Part shown: in pieces, positions 1 to 8,428 of the stretch
How the letters are laid out: each line of letters opens with the position of its first letter
How positions within the stretch are numbered: position 1 is the first letter of the stretch
Assembly (NCBI RefSeq): GCF_030122845.1
Contig: NZ_CP126084.1
Span: 5,108,501 to 5,172,500, forward strand
DNA from: Paenibacillus woosongensis
GTDB taxonomy: Bacteria > Bacillota > Bacilli > Paenibacillales > Paenibacillaceae
Length of the DNA stretch: 64,000 nucleotides
Direction of reading: 5' to 3'
Notes under the pieces: generated by a model
Seen by the model: only the letters and a program-made list of their open reading frames with translations
What the model was told of the DNA's origin: nothing
Database searches by the model: none
Position numbers and translations under genes: made by a program

Positions 1-143
1 CTCTTTGTCTAGCCCCCCTACTCTTAATAGTGGCGGTATCTATCGTAAAAGATGCGCTTCCTGACCTTTCATCCTCCCTATCGTGAGAGGGTATTGTACA
101 GTTGCGATTCATTTTTGAAAAAACCGTGAGAAAGCGAAGATAA
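1..143. other. Left-edge intergenic DNA, no gene seen
   Basis: No open frame with a ribosome site is visible on either strand in this edge segment. A short imperfect hairpin (CCCTATCG/TGAGAGGG region near 79-94) is the only structure. Together with 190-332, which is also empty apart from a short AACGG/CCGTT palindrome near 199-212, it is best described as unassigned spacer downstream of the RHS-immunity operon. Confidence 0.5.
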
Positions 144-189
144 CAAAAAACAGGTCAATCATGGTGGTATCTGACCATAATCGACCTGT
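144..189 (-). terminator. Rho-independent-like hairpin
   Basis: Two 16-base arms (150-165 and 174-189) pair with two mismatches that are G-U compatible in RNA. On the minus strand the hairpin is followed by a run of six T. It lies beyond the terminator that directly follows the immunity gene, so it may be a back-up terminator or a remnant of a lost gene. Confidence 0.5.
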
Positions 190-332
190 CCAACGTAACG
201 GAATACCGTTATTTAGGGTATAAATTCAAGCATTGCATGTGCGTACAGGCATATTAACGGAATATCATATGGGGATTATAAGGTTTAAGTTCTTTTGAAT
301 CGAGTCGCCCGATTCATTCGACACTGGGTGGG

Positions 333-371
333 GTAAAAGAAAGACCTCAAGGAGTGTTTATCCTTGAGGTC
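333..371 (-). terminator. Terminator of the RHS-immunity operon
   Basis: Perfect 11-base arms GACCTCAAGGA (343-353) and TCCTTGAGGTC (361-371) with a 7-base loop are followed on the minus strand by a T-rich tract. It sits just after the stop codon of the immunity-like gene. Confidence 0.85.
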
Positions 372-376
372 AGAAG

Positions 377-934
377 TCAATATGAAAATTGTTTTAGAAA
401 TTCATTCACCCAGTCAATGTTGGAATTATACTCCCTTTGATTATGTTCCCAATACTCAATAAATCCTTGTTTGCAAGTCACGTACTGGGGGTATAAACTC
501 TGAACCAGTTCTATCAACTCTGTACTACCACCCAACACTGCATGCCCTTCGTGAGAAATGATTACTCCCCAATTGCCACAAGTCGAATAAACTGCGTTTT
601 CGATTACAATGGGGATATCTGTATAATCCTCAAATGTTGATGAAGTCGTGCCCATCCAGTGGCTATGTTCGTAAGACCCACTGGATAAGGACTTGGAAAA
701 GCAGTCACCTTCAATTTCGGAAATAAAGAAGTCAACTTCCCCAAAATGGCTGATTGCTTGACGAAGAACATTAAACTGCTCTTCTTGAAGGTAATATCCA
801 TCAGTAGGAAACAAAAGTAACTTAGCTTGGATATTATCAGTAAAGCAATTATCAAAGGGGTCTTTATTCTTGAACACCTTATGGAAATTACGTTCAAGAT
901 TTTTTATAGCTTCAACTTCAGTAATCTTTTGCAT
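377..934 (-). CDS. Presumed immunity protein of the RHS toxin
   Basis: This encodes a soluble acidic protein of about 185 residues without signal peptide or membrane segment. I do not recognise the family; the C-terminal half with CGNWGVIISHEGHAVLGG is vaguely like small immunity proteins. The longer frame begins at 970, but the better start is the ATG at 934: GGAGG lies 6 bases upstream of it and falls inside the last codons of the RHS gene, whose TGA (936-938) ends one base before this ATG. That coupling ensures the protein is made together with the toxin tip. Position directly 3' of a polymorphic toxin is the standard place for an immunity gene, so the function is inferred from context, not from a domain. 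Being visibly AT-rich like the toxin tip, it was probably acquired with it. Confidence 0.7.
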   Translation of the reverse strand: MQKITEVEAIKNLERNFHKVFKNKDPFDNCFTDNIQAKLLLFPTDGYYLQEEQFNVLRQAISHFGEVDFFISEIEGDCFSKSLSSGSYEHSHWMGTTSSTFEDYTDIPIVIENAVYSTCGNWGVIISHEGHAVLGGSTELIELVQSLYPQYVTCKQGFIEYWEHNQREYNSNIDWVNEFLKQFSY

Positions 935-935
935 A

Positions 936-3900
936 TCAATCCTCCAAAAACTTGATTTTCCGAACTCCACTAATTCCGTTTACATCGATTGTCGGAGGTC
1001 CGGATTTAGAAGATGCACGATAGGTAAAAGTAACACCATTTGCATCCTTCCCAACAAAAACTCCCGGTGAAACCTCTTTGTAGCTACTAACCTGCTCTTT
1101 AAAGAAACCAAAAGCATCATCAGCATTTCCAGTAATTCTCTTAATGTCTTTTTGGTCAGCCTGTCCTAATTTCTTCAAGTCATCCGCACTAAACTTACCC
1201 CAACAATTCGTATTATGAACCCAAATCCCTAAATCAGTAACATAATACGTATGAAAATCCTCAACCGTAAAGTTATAAACCATCACTGGCTCATCTAGTA
1301 AGGTAAACTCTACTCTATCAATAGTTAAGTTACTACCATCTGCCTTTTGTAGCTTGTCTCCTGCTTTTAGTTCATCTGCGAAGACCCATCCTCTACCTTC
1401 AACCCAGAATGGATGGTTATCTGTTGTCTCAATAAGCAAGTCACCAATGTATAGCTTAATTATATCATTACGGTAATTTGTATAAAGTGCTGTTACTTCC
1501 TTGTATGCAAGCTCACCGTTTTCATCAAACTCAGACTTAGCAAGAACCTTATCCCCGACTTCAATGTCTTCGATATTCTTCTCCCCTTCGTCTGTGAGGA
1601 CCTTCGTACCCGCTATAAAGCAGTTGCAACCAATAGCCGCTTTGCCCTTAGTTCCTGTAGTTCCTTTAGCCCCTTTAGTCAAACTAGTATAGCTTGATAG
1701 GCCAAATGCACCCACCACGACCATATCCGCTTTAAATCCTGTACTTGAAACGTCAAAACTCATTTTATCTATTTCAGCTACTGTTAGTTTAGATAAATCT
1801 GTACCCTTTTTGCGTAGTGAGTTTAGTTCATTAATTACATAAGTTGTATGACTTAAATATGAATCATCAAGTCTGTCGTATGCCTCTGTTCCGTAGTACC
1901 ACAACAAATAATAATTTTGAGCTATATAAAAACCTTGGGCCTCAGCGTCGAACCATTTCCAACGTTCAGAATATAATTGATTTACTTCGGCTAATGTTAG
2001 CTTGGTAATGTCCTTGGTAATGGCCCCGCCTCCGCCACCAGCACCATGGACATGCATATACCCACTCGGATCAACATACCTCAACGGATTATTCACTACA
2101 TAAGCATACAAATTCAAAGTCTGCGGATCACTAATATTCCCTTCATACGTATCCTGACTCACGAACCGCCCAATCCCCGAATCGAAATACCGCGCACGAG
2201 CGTAGGAAAGGCCGCTGTTGAAATCATAGCCCAGTCCCGTATAGCCAAACAGGTTGTCCGGTCCAGGATAGTTCAGGTCGAACTTCTCCGGCTGAACAGG
2301 AATGCCAAATGCATCGTAATGATAACGTGCAGCTACCTGTCCGTCTCTGTTCAACAGTGCAAGCGGACTGCCCAAAGCATCGTCCAGGTAGAACAACGTC
2401 TCTGACGCCGTGTTGCCTGCGGCTCCGCTGGCTCCCGGTGTTGGCTCCCAATTGTTGCTGGTATCTGCGCTTGGCAGATAGCTCATGCTGATTCGCTCTT
2501 CTCCTGCCCCGTATACGTAGGATTGCTTCCATTTCGTACCGCTAGCATCCGTTGCCAACAATGGCTGAGGCAAGGAAGTTGTAATGTCATTCGTGAAATA
2601 GATTTCACTTTGCTGCTTCTTGTATTGTGGTTCCCAGCCAATACGCGGTCCTGCTGGATGCCCTAACAAGTAACTATCCTGAATATTGCCGCTGCCTATC
2701 GTAACTCCCATATAGACTCGGTTATTATCCCCGTCGTAGCGGTATACCGTCTTATCCCCGGATGGATTGATATGACTGACCAGCCGATTAGCCGCATCCC
2801 AGCTATACGTCTCTAATACCCTTGGTCCAGCTAAAGCGGCTGCCGAAGCACCAAACAGATTTCTCTGCAAGTCCAGGTCCGGTTCGTATACTTGATCTGT
2901 AACTGCCACCTGATCAGGTGCAATATTCGCTAGAGGGTCAAAGTCAAAACCCGGTAAGGATGAAGGAGCAAAATTATTCTGCGCCAGCGCCCCCCGTGTA
3001 ACAGCTGTATCTGGCGTACCCAGCACGCCCGCCGAATCTCCGAATAAATCCGGCACCATTAAGTCGGCACTTCCGTATACATCATCCGCTACACCTTTAT
3101 TCATCATCAGTGAACGAATACCGATTCTCAGGCTGGTGGCAGCCTGATCCACGCCTTCGACTTGCAGCAAGTTACCACGTAAATCATATGTGTAGTCTCT
3201 GTAGTCCGTCCCCTTTTCCCAACGGATTAACTTATTCGCCAGGTCATAGGTATAGTTTTCGATTTCCGGCACACCTTGAACCGTCTGTGTCTTCTTCAGA
3301 CGATTACCCGCCGCATCATACGAATATTGTGTCGTGGAGCCATTCATTTGCTGCACTTGAATCAAGCGGTTTAAGGCATCATACGTATAATCCTCGATAT
3401 CCGCCGGCTTCGCAGAATCAAACGGCCGATCTTCATCACTGCCCTGCTCCTGCCGTTCCTTGCGAACAACATTACCTGCCGGATCGTAAGCATACTGCAG
3501 TTGCTCCAGCAATTGTCCATTTCCATTTCGATGTTCAATTGCTAACAATTGTCCGATCGCATCATAGGTATAGTTGCTTTCTGCACCATAAGGCAGTGAT
3601 TTCTTGATAACCCGGCCAGCTGCATCGTAGTAATATTCAGTCGTCTGCTGCTGTCCGTCAATCAGCTTATTGATTTGGCCTGCTCGGTCATACGTGTAAT
3701 TTACTGATGTGTTGTCTGGATAAATGATCCGACTGCGCTGCCCCATCACCGTCCATTCATAGCGAATGTTCTGGCCCCTCGGGTCAATGACTTCAGTCAG
3801 ACGGTTCAAGGCGTCATAGTTATAACGGGTTTGACCGTTCCCATCCTCCATCGTTATACGGCGTCCGATCAAATCATAACTATATCTCGCTTGCTGTCCG

Positions 3901-6900
3901 TCACTATAAGCAACCCCAATCAATCGTTCAACACGGTCATAACTGTAATTCGTTGTTGACCCGTCCGGAGCGACAACCGTTTTAAGATTGCCATTTCCGT
4001 CATAAGTCATCGCCGTTGTTTCCATGAGCGGATTGACTGTACTCTCAACGAGACCCCGTTGATTATAACGATAGCTCGTTACTGCACCGAGCGCATTTGT
4101 TTTTGTAAGCAAATTACCCATCGCATCATAGTTATAGGACGTAGTGTTACCAGCTGCATCAGTTACGCCAATTAACTGTCCTAACGCGTCATAGTCAAAC
4201 TTCGTTGACTGCTGGTTAGCATCCACTATTTCTGCCACTTGACCAAGTGCATTATACGAATAGCTTGTACTATGCCCAAGCGCATTCTGAACTACCGTTG
4301 TTCGATCTAACGCATCATATTGGTATCTGGTAATGCTTCCTGCCGCATCTTTATATTCCGTCATCCGTCCCCGGCCGTCCCTGACCAGGAAAGTCTCGCG
4401 CAGCAAGGTATCAATCGTGCCAGCTTCATAACCTCGCGCATCATACTTCGTAATCCAATTGGTGCCATTCGGCAGTGTGGTCGTCACAAGGTTTCCGGTG
4501 GCATCGTAGCTGTATTTGGTCTTATAGCCTAAGGCATCGGTCTGAATGATCAATCTGCCCAGCTTATCGTAGTCATACCAGGTGCTATTGCCGAGTGCGT
4601 TCGTCTCTTTGGTCAGCAGCCCATTCGCGTTATAGCGATACTGGGTAACGGATCCAAGTGAATCCGTCATCGTTAAAATCTGACCCAAATGATTATACGT
4701 ATACCGAGTCGTGTTGCCTAATGCATCTTTATAAGCCACAAGATTACCGTTAGCGTCATAGGTATAGCTTGTACTATTACCCTCTGGATCGGTAGACTCG
4801 ATGATCCGTCCCATACCATCATACTTGTAGCGGGTAACACCGCCGTTAGCGTCGGTCTCCTCCACCAGATTGCCAACGGCATCATAAGCCATGGCACTAC
4901 GATTGCCGAGAGCATCCGTCATGGACGTTATGCGGAACACATCATACCCGTAGGACGTCTGGGATCCGGCTTCATCCTTGAAGGTCAGCATATTCCCATT
5001 ACCATCAAAAGCCATTTCCATCGTCTGCCGCAAGGCATCCGCTTGGACTTGTACCCGGCCCTTGGCATCGTAAGTAATCTCGCTGATCATGCCTTCACTG
5101 TCACGGGTAACCGTTACCCGGTTTAAAGAATCCCGCGATAGTTCCATTACATAACCGGCAGGGTCTTTAATCGCTTGTAGAAATCCTGCCGAATCATTTG
5201 TAAAATAAGTCGTTTCTCCTCGCTCATCCGTCGTTTGTATAGGTATACCTCGGCTATCCCTTAAGGTCGTCCAGGTTTGCCCCAGAGCATCCTTACCTCC
5301 GATCAGATTACCGACGGCATCATAATTGTATGCTGTCGCATGACCGAGCGCATCAACCACCTCTACCGGACGGTTCAGGCTGTTATAGCGAATTACCGTA
5401 GATGCTCCGCTGCCGTCTATGGTTTGTACTTTGTTGCCTCGCTGGTCATAAGCAGCTTTGCTGCGATATCCATTGCCGTCCGTAACGGCCACTAACCGAT
5501 TTGCGTCATCATAATCGTATTTCCACAATGAACCGTCAGGCTGCTGCAATTCCGACAGCAAGAATCGGTCGCCCCAGACATAAGTCGTCTCATGGTTCAG
5601 CGCATCCTTCCGCTTCGTCTCGCCTGATGTTTGCAGTGTAGCCGAAACTCCCGGCATCACCGCGGCCAAAGAATAATTCACTGCCGAAGCCGTAGTAAGT
5701 GTTCCTGCACCTGAAGCGGTGTTAACGACATTCTCTGGATAGATCAGAATCGTTTTCCCGTTCCCGACACCCGTCAGGACGCCTGGCGTCTGGTTTGGAG
5801 TCATATCGCCGCCAATCGCAAATACGCCGCCTGTGGTAACGGACAGTTGATTATTCACATTGACATTGTCACGTACGAACAGGTCCCCGCCTGCAATCGT
5901 AAGCTCGGCGATCTGATTATTAGAGATAATTCCGCCGAGCGTCATCTCCTTGGCAATATTCATGATGACCTTCGTATTTATCGATAAATTGCCTTCCACA
6001 ATTAAGGTCTGTGCATCCACCGTAAGCTGGCCGCTGTTATAAGTCAGGTTGCCTGCATAGAGGGTGTCATCCACTTTAACTGCAGAGTCGTTGTTTAAGT
6101 GAATCGTGCCCTTTGCCCATACGTTTCCGTACTCTCCGCCAACTTTATGAGCGTTCAAATTCAGCTTCGTGTTGGCGTTCAGACCCTGCTCTAAAATCAG
6201 ATTGCCGTAAATGCTGACCGTAATTTCCTTATTCGTATTTATGCCTTCCGCGATCAAAATGACCGGCTTACCGCTGCTGCCAAACGTCACGCTATCCTCG
6301 ACATTCAAATATCCTGCCCGGATGATGACGGGGCCGCTGCCGCTGCTGCTAGCAATTTGCTGATTAATCGCTGCCACATCCGATACGCTGCCGCTCCCTG
6401 CTGAAGCCTTGAATGCTTCGATCTTCGCAGCAATACCTGCCGAGAGACCCGATAAATACGCCGTGATGACAGGCTGAAGTCCAGGCACGATTTTGTAGGG
6501 AGGCGCATTCCTTAAATTGTGCATCGTACCTGACAGAATCACCTCATCCGATTCAGGAATGTCGCGTCCATTCTGAGGATCAATCGCAACCGGCCCTGTC
6601 GGCCCCTCACCTTCCTCTTCTCCGCGCTCTACGGGAGCCACTTTGCCGCTATAGTTCACCGTTTCTGTAGAGCCATAGTAATCCGTCAAGCCCGTTACCC
6701 GTTGATGCTCGTCATAAGTAACGCTCATGACCGCTGTTTGCGCCGGGTCGGTTACTGAAATAACGTGATGACTGCCATCATAAGTAAATTGAGTGACTGC
6801 TCCATCCACATCGGTAAAAGAAACCATATTCCCTGCCGCATCATAACCGAACCCTAATTCGCGTCCGGTATGATCCGTTACAGAGACCAGCTTGCCGTTA

Positions 6901-8387
6901 GAATCATACGCCAGCGAGAAGGAAACGCCAGCCGTGCTTACTTGCTGCAGCTGCTCTTCCTGGTACGACAGGTCGATTCGATTCCCATTTATATCCTGAA
7001 TTGAAGTCAACAGACCGCCCGCATTGAAATGATAGCTTGTCCCCTGCAGTGTCTGCATTACATGACCTGCGCCGTTCTGCTGCAGGGTCAGATCCGTGCC
7101 GCGCGGCGTCAAATATGCTCCGCCGGACAGCGGGACAAACTCGAAGCGCGATCCATCAGGCAGCATTAACTCCCTCTTGCCCTCTATCGAAGTAAGACGC
7201 CATTCATAAGAATGGTGCCACCCCAAACCTAAGGCTCCCATATAAGGGTCACGGCTCAAATAAGTCAACCCAAAGCTCAGGGGCAGCAGCGCCTGCAAGG
7301 TCAGCTCATCCGTAGCATAGGCAAAATCTCCCCGAGCCGGCTCAATTTGATCGCTCCAAGACGGATTGACGATCCGCAGCCTTTTGCGAATGGCCTCCTT
7401 CGTAAATTGTGACAGATCGCTCTGTTCTAGTGGCCGGCTGACCGCCGGATTGACTAGCAATAGTGAGGATGCTCCGCTGATGCTGGCATCTGCATTGGCC
7501 GCCTGAAGCCCGTTCCAAGCAGCTATCTCCCCGATTTTGGCGGTTACCGCTTCCTCTGAATCGAGTTTATAGTAATAGGCGGCAAACGCTCTCCAAGTCA
7601 CCGGAAATCCTGGCACTGAATAACGCATAGCTTCCTGCAGCTCGGAATAGCTCGAAGCCAATCCGCCCTGATGAGCCCGAGCAGCAATTTGCACCCGTTG
7701 TCCGGCATTTAGAGTGATCGCCTGACTCCATTGTCCCTGCCGGTTCACTGTAATATTCTCATGCTTCCGCAGCAAGCTTCCCGAAGCATCGCGCAGCTCC
7801 ACACTAACGGTACTTCCCGTCTCGGACGTGCCTTTCACCGTCGTGCTGCCGGAAGGCCCCGCCTCGACAGTGATCGAGGCAGGGGGCTTGGGCTGAGTGT
7901 TGTTGATGATCTCAAAACTGCCTATTTGCCCGTAGTATACGCCTCTGCCATCATAGTCGGCAGGAGAGACGGCAATGTAATACCGTCCCTCTGGCAGAGG
8001 TACGCCGCCGATTTTTCCGTCCCATTCCACTTCGTGAACAATGTACTCGCCTTGGGCATTCTTTGTAGGGTACACGCCGCTGGCAATGAGTTCCCCGAGC
8101 ACGGGAGGACCGCCGTTGATGCTCGGCGTACTTAAATTGATTTTCGTGGCATGCTGTGCCTGACCGTTATCCGCCGCACTGAAGCTGAAGCTGATGACCG
8201 TCTTTTCTCCCTTGTCTATATTAATCTCGCTTGGCTCAATACGCAGGTTGGTCGACGCTTGCGCCTTCCTTACCTCCATTCCTGGAAAAACAGGCATGGA
8301 GGTAACCAATAATACCATGACGAGCAGGCAGGACACGACGGCTCTTGCCGCCTTGCCCCGCAGTCTATATAAGTCCTTGAAATTCAT
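936..8387 (-). CDS. Secreted RHS/YD-repeat polymorphic toxin with HINT domain
   Basis: A 2483-residue protein. The N-terminus (1-45) is a Sec signal peptide; residues about 45-155 and 165-255 look like beta-sandwich domains. A DUF6531-like segment near 365-395 (LTYLSRDPYMGALGLGWHHS) opens the RHS region. YD repeats (YDxxGNL-type) run from about 430 to 580 and 915 to 1650, interrupted at about 590-905 by a segment resembling a right-handed beta-helix. The RHS core motif GLSYARARYFDSGIGRF is near residue 2075, followed by NPLRYVDPSGY. A HINT domain starts at CFIAGTKV (about 2256) and ends IWVHNTNC (about 2394), giving an autocleavage module. The last 89 residues are the toxin tip; FTYRASSKSGPPTIDV resembles BECR-fold RNase ends, but that is a guess. 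In the family, the YD cage encloses and releases the tip to kill competitors. It lies 41 bp downstream of the SLH gene and is coupled to the immunity gene. The last kilobase is AT-richer than the rest. Confidence 0.92.
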   Translation of the reverse strand: MNFKDLYRLRGKAARAVVSCLLVMVLLVTSMPVFPGMEVRKAQASTNLRIEPSEINIDKGEKTVISFSFSAADNGQAQHATKINLSTPSINGGPPVLGELIASGVYPTKNAQGEYIVHEVEWDGKIGGVPLPEGRYYIAVSPADYDGRGVYYGQIGSFEIINNTQPKPPASITVEAGPSGSTTVKGTSETGSTVSVELRDASGSLLRKHENITVNRQGQWSQAITLNAGQRVQIAARAHQGGLASSYSELQEAMRYSVPGFPVTWRAFAAYYYKLDSEEAVTAKIGEIAAWNGLQAANADASISGASSLLLVNPAVSRPLEQSDLSQFTKEAIRKRLRIVNPSWSDQIEPARGDFAYATDELTLQALLPLSFGLTYLSRDPYMGALGLGWHHSYEWRLTSIEGKRELMLPDGSRFEFVPLSGGAYLTPRGTDLTLQQNGAGHVMQTLQGTSYHFNAGGLLTSIQDINGNRIDLSYQEEQLQQVSTAGVSFSLAYDSNGKLVSVTDHTGRELGFGYDAAGNMVSFTDVDGAVTQFTYDGSHHVISVTDPAQTAVMSVTYDEHQRVTGLTDYYGSTETVNYSGKVAPVERGEEEGEGPTGPVAIDPQNGRDIPESDEVILSGTMHNLRNAPPYKIVPGLQPVITAYLSGLSAGIAAKIEAFKASAGSGSVSDVAAINQQIASSSGSGPVIIRAGYLNVEDSVTFGSSGKPVILIAEGINTNKEITVSIYGNLILEQGLNANTKLNLNAHKVGGEYGNVWAKGTIHLNNDSAVKVDDTLYAGNLTYNSGQLTVDAQTLIVEGNLSINTKVIMNIAKEMTLGGIISNNQIAELTIAGGDLFVRDNVNVNNQLSVTTGGVFAIGGDMTPNQTPGVLTGVGNGKTILIYPENVVNTASGAGTLTTASAVNYSLAAVMPGVSATLQTSGETKRKDALNHETTYVWGDRFLLSELQQPDGSLWKYDYDDANRLVAVTDGNGYRSKAAYDQRGNKVQTIDGSGASTVIRYNSLNRPVEVVDALGHATAYNYDAVGNLIGGKDALGQTWTTLRDSRGIPIQTTDERGETTYFTNDSAGFLQAIKDPAGYVMELSRDSLNRVTVTRDSEGMISEITYDAKGRVQVQADALRQTMEMAFDGNGNMLTFKDEAGSQTSYGYDVFRITSMTDALGNRSAMAYDAVGNLVEETDANGGVTRYKYDGMGRIIESTDPEGNSTSYTYDANGNLVAYKDALGNTTRYTYNHLGQILTMTDSLGSVTQYRYNANGLLTKETNALGNSTWYDYDKLGRLIIQTDALGYKTKYSYDATGNLVTTTLPNGTNWITKYDARGYEAGTIDTLLRETFLVRDGRGRMTEYKDAAGSITRYQYDALDRTTVVQNALGHSTSYSYNALGQVAEIVDANQQSTKFDYDALGQLIGVTDAAGNTTSYNYDAMGNLLTKTNALGAVTSYRYNQRGLVESTVNPLMETTAMTYDGNGNLKTVVAPDGSTTNYSYDRVERLIGVAYSDGQQARYSYDLIGRRITMEDGNGQTRYNYDALNRLTEVIDPRGQNIRYEWTVMGQRSRIIYPDNTSVNYTYDRAGQINKLIDGQQQTTEYYYDAAGRVIKKSLPYGAESNYTYDAIGQLLAIEHRNGNGQLLEQLQYAYDPAGNVVRKERQEQGSDEDRPFDSAKPADIEDYTYDALNRLIQVQQMNGSTTQYSYDAAGNRLKKTQTVQGVPEIENYTYDLANKLIRWEKGTDYRDYTYDLRGNLLQVEGVDQAATSLRIGIRSLMMNKGVADDVYGSADLMVPDLFGDSAGVLGTPDTAVTRGALAQNNFAPSSLPGFDFDPLANIAPDQVAVTDQVYEPDLDLQRNLFGASAAALAGPRVLETYSWDAANRLVSHINPSGDKTVYRYDGDNNRVYMGVTIGSGNIQDSYLLGHPAGPRIGWEPQYKKQQSEIYFTNDITTSLPQPLLATDASGTKWKQSYVYGAGEERISMSYLPSADTSNNWEPTPGASGAAGNTASETLFYLDDALGSPLALLNRDGQVAARYHYDAFGIPVQPEKFDLNYPGPDNLFGYTGLGYDFNSGLSYARARYFDSGIGRFVSQDTYEGNISDPQTLNLYAYVVNNPLRYVDPSGYMHVHGAGGGGGAITKDITKLTLAEVNQLYSERWKWFDAEAQGFYIAQNYYLLWYYGTEAYDRLDDSYLSHTTYVINELNSLRKKGTDLSKLTVAEIDKMSFDVSSTGFKADMVVVGAFGLSSYTSLTKGAKGTTGTKGKAAIGCNCFIAGTKVLTDEGEKNIEDIEVGDKVLAKSEFDENGELAYKEVTALYTNYRNDIIKLYIGDLLIETTDNHPFWVEGRGWVFADELKAGDKLQKADGSNLTIDRVEFTLLDEPVMVYNFTVEDFHTYYVTDLGIWVHNTNCWGKFSADDLKKLGQADQKDIKRITGNADDAFGFFKEQVSSYKEVSPGVFVGKDANGVTFTYRASSKSGPPTIDVNGISGVRKIKFLED

Positions 8388-8428
8388 TTACTTATATCTC
8401 TCCATTCATTCAATTCGTAATAGAATCA

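Noticed and set aside
190..332. Possible insertion-sequence end with repeated TAACGGAATA
   Set aside because: The motif occurs only twice in short form, and no terminal inverted repeats or transposase frame are visible.
3100..5550. Short-period DNA repeats that might suggest a CRISPR or satellite array
   Set aside because: The periodicity is that of YD-repeat codons (about 60 bases, diverged) inside the RHS gene; there are no constant repeats with unique spacers.
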